Of a stretch of 64,000 bases of DNA, positions 1-7,030 are shown one piece after another. The notes under the pieces are model-generated. The model made no database searches. It was given only the letters and a program-made list of their open reading frames with translations, and had not been told where the DNA came from. A program made the translations under genes and the position numbers. Within the stretch, counting starts at the first letter, position 1; each line of letters begins with the position of its first letter. Origin of the DNA: Pedobacter xixiisoli (GTDB lineage Bacteria; Bacteroidota; Bacteroidia; Sphingobacteriales; Sphingobacteriaceae). The stretch is taken from assembly GCF_900215335.1 (NCBI RefSeq), contig NZ_OCMT01000002.1, positions 930,001 to 994,000 of the forward strand. Direction: 5' to 3'.

Positions 1-2438
1 CTCAGGTTAAGCTGTGTTTCCCATTTAAAGCTCCCATTTAAATTGACGCTGTTCAATTGCAGATCTGTTCCCCTGCCCAACATAGAAGCCACATTGCGCA
101 AAATAGAATTACCCACGCCAGTAGTATAATCTATCGGAAAAACACCAAACAAATCAGTTCCCTTTTTCTGATAATAATCGATACTTCCAGAAAGCCTGCC
201 CGCCAACAACTTAAAATCAAGGCCAATGTTAGTGGTGGTTACCTTTTCCCAACGCAATTCTGGATTAGCTACCTTGTCAATGTTGGCATCGGGACTTAAT
301 GTGTACGGCGAAACGCTACCGTACATAATCGTGGTCACACCCGTTTGCGTAGGGTTGGCATTGCCGCTATGCCCATAGCTAATGCGCAGCTTCAAATACT
401 CCACCACAGTCCATCGGTAAAAACTTTCCTTAGAAACAATCCAACCAGCACCTACCGACCATAATGGCCGCCATTTGTTATTGGTGTTTACACCAAAGAA
501 ATTGGTAGCATCCCTACGGGCCGAGGCATATAGCAGGTATTTATCGGCGTAATCATAGCCTAAGTTTCCGTAAACACTTACATAACGGTTATTGGTAGCA
601 CCCAAACTTTGCAAATAAGGTACCCTAGCCGTAGCGCCAGTAATAAAATTAGGGTATGGGTTAACATAATCTACCTGAGTAGTACTCATTAAGCTTTCAT
701 CATAACCATAGTTCCTAAAGCGCTCGCTGTTGTTCAGCAGTTCCCTACGCTCTGCACCAAGCATCATCCTAAAGGCATGCGACTTCACACTTTTATCGTA
801 AGCCAACTGTGCCCGCAAATCGCTGGCCTGTAAATTGTTGGCCGCACGGTCGTCTATACCTCCAAAAGGTACTTTGTACAGCATATTGGTCCCGCTCAAT
901 TGCGAAAAGCTATTGATCAGGTTGCGGGTATAGAAGCTTTCCAAACCATACAATTGGTTAGTACTGCCCCATTGGCGCTCAAAGCGGCCCAATACACTTG
1001 CCGTAAACCCTGCCCAATGGTAATTTAAGCCTACATTAACATCCATATCATTCCGCTTGCTGCGCAATACCCCATGGCTATCATCATTCAGCGGATAATA
1101 TTTCCAATCTAGCAACCTGCTATCTAGCGTAGCCAAATGACTGACGCGATAGGTTTTGGGAATGGCTAACGCATGGCCATCGGCATCTGCAAAAGCGGCA
1201 TAAGGGTACAGCACCCCGCCAACCGAGGTGATATTGCCATAGCCCGACTTCCCGCTTTCGGCATTGTTGTCAGACAAAGCCAAACCAAAATTCAGTTTTA
1301 GCGATGGTATAAGGTCTACATTCAGCGCATAACGCAAACTTGTTCTGCGGTTGCTTGCGTCCAAGGTGCTCGTTACCCGATCATGCCCTGCAGATAAAGA
1401 CCAGCCATAGCCTTTGCCACCTGCCGTTGCCTGCACAAAATACTGCGAGGTATAACCATTGCGGTACATGTAACGGTTAAAATCGTCACGCACATCCTGC
1501 TTGCGCCATTCATCTAATTTCGCTGTCTTTTCGGCCGCCGATAAATTACTGTACATTAAATCTACCACTGGCGTAACCGCTGGCCTCGCCACATTGTTAT
1601 AATCGTTCAGGTAGCGCCCTGCATTGAAAAGAAACAACTCCGCGTCTATGTAATCGCTACTGTTTAGCTGTGGCAAGCGGGAAAGATTGGGCCGTTCTTT
1701 AATGGTAGTATTAAAATTGCCCGAAATTTTAAGGCCTTGGTTGTACTTCCCTTTCTTGGTGGTTATGACAACGACACCGTTACCTGCCCTACTGCCCCAA
1801 ATAGAAGTGGCCGCCGCATCCTTCAAAATGCTGATGCTTTCTACATCATTGGGGTTAATGTTCTCTATATCTCCCTCATAGGGAAAGTTATCTAATACCA
1901 CTAGCACCTGCTTGGCCCCATTAATGGTACTTACACCCCTAATGTTAATTCGCCCCCTTTCATTACTTTCCCTATCTATGCTCAATGCATTGGCTACAGC
2001 CTCTAGCCTCGGCAACAGATCAAAACCTACCTGCTCTTCCAATACCTTGGCCGAAATATGCTGGTACGCACCTGTCAGTTTCTCTACACTCGTTTTCTGA
2101 TAGCCAGTATTGATCACCACTTCATCTAGCTGCTTCACGGCTGGCGTTAAGCTAATGGCATACTCGGCATTGGGCAGCTTTACCAAAGTATCTAGTACCG
2201 TATAGCCTACATGGCTTACCTTGAGTGTGTAGCTGCCCCGAACAAGCCTCACTTCAAAACCACCATCGCTGTTAGTAATAATTACCTGCTCCACACCTGC
2301 TAACTTTAATTTTGCGCCTGCAATGGCCTCGCCATTTGTGCTACTGCTTACCGTTCCCTTAAACAATACCAGCTGCTGGGCATTGACCGATAAGCCAAGC
2401 GCCAACAAAAAGATGATTAATAACTGTTTCATTTTCAT
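1..2438 (-). CDS. SusC/RagA-family TonB-linked outer-membrane receptor (C-terminus beyond window)
   Basis: About 812 residues are visible; the frame is open to the left edge, so the end of the barrel is missing. Residues 1-20 are a signal peptide (MKMKQLLIIFLLALGLSVNA). A carboxypeptidase-regulatory-like beta-sandwich follows (about 22-105), then a TonB plug (about 110-225) with INIRGVSTINGAKQVLV and the diagnostic IWGSRAGNGVVVITTKKGK, then a 22-strand-type barrel. By family knowledge it imports an oligomeric nutrient across the outer membrane with a SusD lipoprotein, expected just beyond the window. The substrate cannot be read. It starts 4 nt after the stop of the thioredoxin gene, so the two are probably one operon. 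ATG at 2438 is used; a second ATG two codons later (2432) is equally possible. Confidence 0.95.
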   Translation of the reverse strand, partial: MKMKQLLIIFLLALGLSVNAQQLVLFKGTVSSSTNGEAIAGAKLKLAGVEQVIITNSDGGFEVRLVRGSYTLKVSHVGYTVLDTLVKLPNAEYAISLTPAVKQLDEVVINTGYQKTSVEKLTGAYQHISAKVLEEQVGFDLLPRLEAVANALSIDRESNERGRINIRGVSTINGAKQVLVVLDNFPYEGDIENINPNDVESISILKDAAATSIWGSRAGNGVVVITTKKGKYNQGLKISGNFNTTIKERPNLSRLPQLNSSDYIDAELFLFNAGRYLNDYNNVARPAVTPVVDLMYSNLSAAEKTAKLDEWRKQDVRDDFNRYMYRNGYTSQYFVQATAGGKGYGWSLSAGHDRVTSTLDASNRRTSLRYALNVDLIPSLKLNFGLALSDNNAESGKSGYGNITSVGGVLYPYAAFADADGHALAIPKTYRVSHLATLDSRLLDWKYYPLNDDSHGVLRSKRNDMDVNVGLNYHWAGFTASVLGRFERQWGSTNQLYGLESFYTRNLINSFSQLSGTNMLYKVPFGGIDDRAANNLQASDLRAQLAYDKSVKSHAFRMMLGAERRELLNNSERFRNYGYDESLMSTTQVDYVNPYPNFITGATARVPYLQSLGATNNRYVSVYGNLGYDYADKYLLYASARRDATNFFGVNTNNKWRPLWSVGAGWIVSKESFYRWTVVEYLKLRISYGHSGNANPTQTGVTTIMYGSVSPYTLSPDANIDKVANPELRWEKVTTTNIGLDFKLLAGRLSGSIDYYQKKGTDLFGVFPIDYTTGVGNSILRNVASMLGRGTDLQLNSVNLNGSFKWETQLNL

Positions 2439-2442
2439 CAGA

Positions 2443-2979
2443 TCAATGGGTTTGAACGCTTGCTTTTAGTGGCTGTTTCTTGCCTAAAATGGCATCAATA
2501 TTTGCCTGTTGCACAAAATCTCCACCCGTTGCCGCCAACCAGCGACCGTTATTAATCCAAATGAAGTGTGGTACCGTAGTATGAGAAAACTGCTTATAAA
2601 GCGTAGTATCTAGTACGATAGAGCAATAGTTTTTCCCCAATCGCACGGCATTCTTGGCTATCTTTTCTTTGGTATCCCTAGTGCTTACACTGTTTACCAA
2701 TATCACCTTCAACTGCCCATCGTAGCTTTGCTGTAAGTTGTTGAGGTATTTATATTTTACGGTACAGCTGCTGCACCAAGTAGCCCAAAATTCTAGGATC
2801 AGCAACTTATCTTGATAAGCAGCTAGATTTTGCTGAGCAAATTTGCCGTTCTCATAAACGTCAAAAGTTTGGTTCCAGAAGGTTTCAGGTAGCGTATTGC
2901 CCACGCGTAGAGGGTTAGTTTCTTGCGCATAGCAATTAGCTATGAGCATCGTTAATATGATGAATAAATAGTTTTTCAT
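2443..2979 (-). CDS. TlpA-like periplasmic thioredoxin
   Basis: 178 residues. A signal peptide (about 1-18, ending NCYA) is followed by a TlpA/ResA-type thioredoxin fold. The active site sits in LEFWATWCSSCTVKYKYL, a WCxxC motif near residue 90, and the cis-proline context appears as TVPHFIWI near 140. The family reduces or isomerises disulfides in the periplasm. In Bacteroidota such genes often accompany SusC/SusD pairs, and here it is the first gene before a SusC gene 4 nt away, an order less common than TlpA at the end. Its client is unknown. Upstream lies a repeat-rich gap. Confidence 0.85.
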   Translation of the reverse strand: MKNYLFIILTMLIANCYAQETNPLRVGNTLPETFWNQTFDVYENGKFAQQNLAAYQDKLLILEFWATWCSSCTVKYKYLNNLQQSYDGQLKVILVNSVSTRDTKEKIAKNAVRLGKNYCSIVLDTTLYKQFSHTTVPHFIWINNGRWLAATGGDFVQQANIDAILGKKQPLKASVQTH

Positions 2980-4180
2980 TTGTTTAGTTTAGTATAATAC
3001 ATTTTAGATGATTCAAGCCGTAGTTGTCATGCTGAGCTTGTCGAAGTATGGGCATAGCTATGCCATTTGGTCGAAATGAACATTTCGCCATTAAAAACCC
3101 GCCGCCTAAGAATTATCATTAACCTAAACTTCTATGGATGGCGACGGGCATAGTTATGAAGACTATGTTGGGTTTCGGGGTTTGAGCGGGTAAAGCCGCT
3201 CGAAGTTGTAATGGTTGTGGTTCATAAGTGGGTGTTAATTAATTTTTATCTCTTCTGTTCCTATTATTGTCTCCCGAAGCGAGTTCGGGACGTAATGCGG
3301 TAATAAGTCTTTTTCCACTCTTGGCCGTGGAGGCCTAGTAACTTTTTTCTTGATAAAAAAGTCACCAAAAAATCAAGGCTGCACCTTCTCTCCTAAGAAT
3401 TCAAACGTTCCGCTAAACAAAAAGAACTCGCTACGCTCAAACAGCTTTTTGTTTTTAACGCTACTCTTATTGAATTCTTTAAACGGAGATAAGCTGAGGC
3501 CGTCCTTCGTGTTTAGCAATGTCAGTTCTACTTTGCACTGTCCATGTCCCCCTTTGGAGGGGGTTGGGGGAGGAATTCCCGCACTACCCTTCCCCTTCCC
3601 CTTTCCCGTCATTGCGAGAAGCGTAGCGACGCGGCAATCTCCAAGTTCATCAGCACCGTCCCAACCCTTACCGTCATCCCACCACTTGCCGTCATTACTC
3701 CCATGCCTGTCATCCTGAGCTTGTCGAAGGATCTGCTACTCATAATACCCATCACTTTTCTAAAACTCTCTTCCTTGTTTCCTCCCCTTTTAGGGGGACA
3801 CTGGCAAAGCCAGAAGGGGATGTTGAAAAAAAATTAGGGCAATACCAGCCCATGAAGGCGGCTTTTAACCGCCTTTACGGGAAACCTTATTTGCTTATTA
3901 GGAAAAAATACCTACCTTGGAATTGCGATACCTATAGTAGCTGTAATTTTTGCCTGTAAGCAAAAAGGCTGGTACCAAGCTAAATATAACCTCGATAGAC
4001 CGAATTGTGCGCTCTCCTTCACAACAGGCCTTTTTTGTTGGCTATTTTACACTTGGAATTTCTAGTATACAACTATGTAGGAGAACAGATGACGTTCTTT
4101 ATTAGGATAGTTTGGGAAAAGCCATACCTAACCTCCTTGAGGTAACGGTAAATGGCGGAGCTTAATTTCTTCGTTTTCAT
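2980..4180. repeat. Non-coding gap filled with short mobile-repeat fragments
   Basis: No convincing gene. The stretch holds pieces of repeats common in this phylum: copies of gtcatgctgagcttgtcgaag at 3026-3046 and gtcatcctgagcttgtcgaagg near 3709-3731, a 'cattgcgagaagcgtagcgacgcggcaat' type element near 3610-3645 (described, not quoted in full), and a C-rich/G-rich pair near 3544-3575. Short open frames across 3350-3837 encode only translations of these repeats. A small inverted repeat (aaggcgg / ccgcctt) lies near 3855-3876. Between about 3880 and 4075 one plus-strand frame reads like a membrane-protein fragment without a start codon; I do not call it. Confidence 0.6.
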
Positions 4181-4201
4181 ATTTGGTATATGTTAAACGA
4201 T

Positions 4202-4445
4202 GTGTACCCGAAAAGCAATGGAAGAAAACCGAATTGGTGAGAAACCAATAAGGCGAACTCCAAAGCTTTTGAAACTGGTACCGTCAAGAACCACTCAAAC
4301 TAAGGTTTGAGTTCCGCAAAAGACTGACATGAAGCTCGCCCTATTGAATAAGTATGCGAAGATACAAAATCCAATAGAAAGCGAACTCACGATCGCCTCA
4401 TGCAGAAATTGACGGTTTCGTTTCATGAGTGACATCGTAAAAAGC
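4202..4445 (+). ncRNA. Highly structured RNA segment, possible group II intron domain I fragment
   Basis: No open frame. Nested perfect helices are visible: 4233-4238/4244-4249 (ATTGGT/ACCAAT), 4252-4256/4336-4340 (GGCGA/TCGCC) enclosing 4293-4300/4305-4312 (ACTCAAAC/GTTTGAGT), 4341-4346/4372-4377 (CTATTG/CAATAG) enclosing 4352-4355/4362-4365, and 4389-4393/4434-4438 (ACGAT/ATCGT) enclosing 4397-4402/4424-4429 (CTCATG/CATGAG). It begins GTGTACCCG, compatible with the GUGYG start of group II introns, and the order of helices recalls their domain I. I see no reverse transcriptase and no domain V, so it would be a 5' remnant. Structure is seen directly; the family is inference. Confidence 0.45.
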
Positions 4446-4539
4446 AAGGTTATACCCCACTCCTATTTGTCGCTATAATTAACTGATAACAAATATAGTA
4501 AACAATAATACAAAAAACAAAAATTTTATACTAATTAAG

Positions 4540-5094
4540 ATGAAAGAAGGTTTGGTCGTTGAAGAATTTGCTAAAATCTTAGGAAGATATATGAAAAAAT
4601 TTTCTTTGGAAGCTATCGATATCGCTTATTTAGCCAATTCAGTAAAAAAGACTATTTCTTCTGTTTTGGATGATACCGGGAGTCTAAAGCTTGAAACAGT
4701 TGAGGCTGTTGCTAAGTCGTTTGGACTAAGATATTTTGAGTTCGGCAATCCAAATTATCCTATGCCCTCTTTCGAATCGCTACCTGAAAAAACTAAACAG
4801 CGAATAGCATACCGCAAAAAAGAAGGCCCAGCCATAGAAACCACTTATACTACAAGTGAAATCAATGATCAGATAAAAAAAGTGTTAGCGAGCTATCAAA
4901 TAGGCGATGAATTTTTGGCGAACGATATTTCAATTAGGATATATGAAAAGTATGGAGTGAAGTACACAGTAACTGAAATTGTTAACCGATTTAGAAACTC
5001 TCTACAAGAATATATAGAGAACACTAAAAGAAAGGTTTTAGAAAGACAAGGCCGTGGGCCCAAGCCTGTATTTTATAGGTTGATTAAAAAATAA
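4540..5094 (+). CDS. XRE-like helix-turn-helix regulator
   Basis: 184 residues. The N-terminal part (about 5-75) looks like a helix-turn-helix domain of the Bacteroidota XRE type, with a recognition-helix region (VKKTISSVLDDTGSLKLETV) and FGLRYFEFGNPNYPMPSFE following it. The C-terminal half (about 95-184) is a second, probably winged-helix, domain ending in a basic tail (RQGRGPKPVFYRLIKK). It is the first gene of the AT-rich island; the next gene starts 16 nt after its stop. Likely role: transcriptional control of the genes downstream, as is common in defence modules. DNA binding is inferred from family resemblance; no operator was identified. Confidence 0.6.
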   Translation: MKEGLVVEEFAKILGRYMKKFSLEAIDIAYLANSVKKTISSVLDDTGSLKLETVEAVAKSFGLRYFEFGNPNYPMPSFESLPEKTKQRIAYRKKEGPAIETTYTTSEINDQIKKVLASYQIGDEFLANDISIRIYEKYGVKYTVTEIVNRFRNSLQEYIENTKRKVLERQGRGPKPVFYRLIKK

Positions 5095-5110
5095 ATAAGT
5101 GCTCTAGGTA

Positions 5111-5944
5111 ATGAAGGAACTATTACAATCCGTCTTTAAGACAACAGAAGAAAGAATAAAAAATCCATTTATTGGAGCTTTTTTTACATCTTGGATTATT
5201 TTCAATTGGAAACCGATATTCTTTACTTTTTTTTCATCAAAAAATATCGAAGAAAAGATAAAATTCATAGATGACAACTTTTCATCAACAAATAACCTAT
5301 TGATATTCCCCTTAATAGCGGCAATATTCTACGTTCTAGTTTTACCTTACATAAGCTTAATTATTGATATTCTATTAAAACACTCATTACTAAAACGGAA
5401 TGAAATCATTATAAATAAACATAAGCAAAATATCGAAAATCAAAAACAACTTGCTATTGAAGAAATTAAACTGGAAGAAGCTAAAACAGACTTTAGGGAA
5501 CGCAATACTCACAATAAACTTGTTGAAGAATTGCAGAAAAAAAATAGCGAGTTAGAAGTTGTAATTAAACAAGAAAAAGAGCTTAATAAGTCGATTATTG
5601 ATGAACTAAAATCAGAGCTTAATAATCGTGAAAAAATGACTTCCGATGAACACAGAAGTTTCGAAAGAAGATATAGCGAACAAAGGAGAGAAATTAGTGA
5701 GTTGAATAGTAAGATTTATGAAAAAGACGAAGAGTTACAGTCTTTAAAGGTCATGTTAAATGATAGAGAATTTAGTGACACAGAACGGTTAAATCGTAGC
5801 AAAATTAGGTTTAGTAATGGTCTTTTAGTTGACGAAAGATATAATGGCAATAAAGTTTTTTACTACAATCTCGATACTGGTGAGCGATATGATGAAAAAG
5901 AAATAAAAAATCTAATGGATATATATTCTTATGAACGACTTTAG
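5111..5944 (+). CDS. Membrane-anchored coiled-coil protein, unknown function
   Basis: 277 residues. There are two hydrophobic segments near the N-terminus (about 22-42, GAFFTSWIIFNWKPIFFTFF, and about 64-90, LLIFPLIAAIFYVLVLPYIS). A long, highly charged coiled coil follows (about 98-215), then a small C-terminal region containing RFSNGLLVDERYNG and YYNLDTGERY. The opening KNPFIGAFFTSWIIFNW is a conserved start I associate with bacterial membrane proteins of unknown function. It lies 16 nt after the regulator and 22 nt before the next gene, so it is very probably co-transcribed. A scaffold linking a membrane site to a partner is plausible but only inference. Confidence 0.7.
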   Translation: MKELLQSVFKTTEERIKNPFIGAFFTSWIIFNWKPIFFTFFSSKNIEEKIKFIDDNFSSTNNLLIFPLIAAIFYVLVLPYISLIIDILLKHSLLKRNEIIINKHKQNIENQKQLAIEEIKLEEAKTDFRERNTHNKLVEELQKKNSELEVVIKQEKELNKSIIDELKSELNNREKMTSDEHRSFERRYSEQRREISELNSKIYEKDEELQSLKVMLNDREFSDTERLNRSKIRFSNGLLVDERYNGNKVFYYNLDTGERYDEKEIKNLMDIYSYERL

Positions 5945-5966
5945 TTTTTTATTAGCTAACTGATAT

Positions 5967-6938
5967 ATGATTTATTTGTTTTTCGCTCACTTCTCACTAG
6001 GCGTCATTTTATTCTTTCTCATAAATTGGATTGGACGACATTCATTTTCAATGGGATATATGGAGATTACTCTATTTATTAAAGATGAGGAAGCCCCGGC
6101 CATCAATTATCTTATAAGGGTTCTTTCACCAATAGTCTATATAATCATCGTATCATCGATACTTTACCTTTTAAATCTAGATGAGTATGTGTATAACATT
6201 TATTTTGTAAATATTTATTACATATCGTTTAGACTATTCTTTAACATAATTACAGAACGTGGTCCGTTATTAAATTGGAGTAAACAGATTATTTATTGGG
6301 TATCAATTATACTATTGTCTTATTTGATTTATGATAAAATTATTAGGCATCGAGAAAATGTGCTACCTGATTTTACTACTATTGCCAACGAACTTTGGAT
6401 AATCATTTTAGTATTTATTTTTCAAATAGTTAATGGTGTAAAATTATCAAACGATGGGCAAGTTAGGAGAAAGGAAAACTACTTAACCTATAAATACTCT
6501 CACTTTAAAAAAAAATTCGGTACGATAATATCTGAAAACACTAAAAATGATGCACTCGAAATAACAGCATATTCAATACTTATTTATGAAGATTTTAACA
6601 GGCCATTAGTAGCAAGGTGGGTTGAGTATTTGACATTCTTTTTAACAAGAAAAAAACATTCGCTCGGAGTTATGCAATTTCCAACAGATAAACTTGTAAA
6701 TGATCAACAAAGTGTTGACCTAGGAACTAAAAAGCTTAGAGAAAAATTTGATTTTATATTAAAGGAAATAGAAGAAAATCCTGAAGTAGATTATCCAGAA
6801 TATAAAATTGAGCAAGATATAATATGGCACTACAATGGAGGTTCTAGATACTACACCGAGATTATGGAACTATCAAGTTCCATTAGAAGTGAATTTTACT
6901 CGAATTCAAAAGAGTATCTATTACCGTTAACAGAATAG
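5967..6938 (+). CDS. Five-helix membrane protein with lysozyme/transglycosylase-like C-terminal domain
   Basis: 323 residues. Five hydrophobic segments (about 2-23, 47-70, 72-95, 103-121, 140-160) precede a soluble domain from about 185. That domain has the order of motifs of the lytic-transglycosylase/lysozyme fold: a glutamate in IYEDFNRP (E208), SLGVMQ (232-237, compare GLMQ), VDLGTKKL, and HYNGGSRYY (Y289-G292, compare YNxG). If active it would cleave peptidoglycan glycan strands. However, the stretch after helix five is very basic (QVRRKENYLTYKYSHFKKK), which by the positive-inside rule would put the domain in the cytoplasm, so topology is unresolved. It sits between the coiled-coil gene and a NACHT NTPase. 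Confidence 0.65.
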   Translation: MIYLFFAHFSLGVILFFLINWIGRHSFSMGYMEITLFIKDEEAPAINYLIRVLSPIVYIIIVSSILYLLNLDEYVYNIYFVNIYYISFRLFFNIITERGPLLNWSKQIIYWVSIILLSYLIYDKIIRHRENVLPDFTTIANELWIIILVFIFQIVNGVKLSNDGQVRRKENYLTYKYSHFKKKFGTIISENTKNDALEITAYSILIYEDFNRPLVARWVEYLTFFLTRKKHSLGVMQFPTDKLVNDQQSVDLGTKKLREKFDFILKEIEENPEVDYPEYKIEQDIIWHYNGGSRYYTEIMELSSSIRSEFYSNSKEYLLPLTE

Positions 6939-7030
6939 CAATTAAACAGTATTTCAGATATAGAAGGATTGAAGTATTAAAAATTTAAACTACGGTCTTT
7001 AATTTCAATAACATTAAAAATAAATAATAA

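Noticed and set aside
3350..3837. Several overlapping open frames on both strands
   Set aside because: The encoded stretches (for example VIARSVATRQS and ILSLSKDLLL) are translations of widespread non-coding repeats. There is no start context or family resemblance.
3880..4075. Plus-strand frame resembling a membrane-protein fragment
   Set aside because: No start codon, short, and no recognisable family; kept only as a remark.
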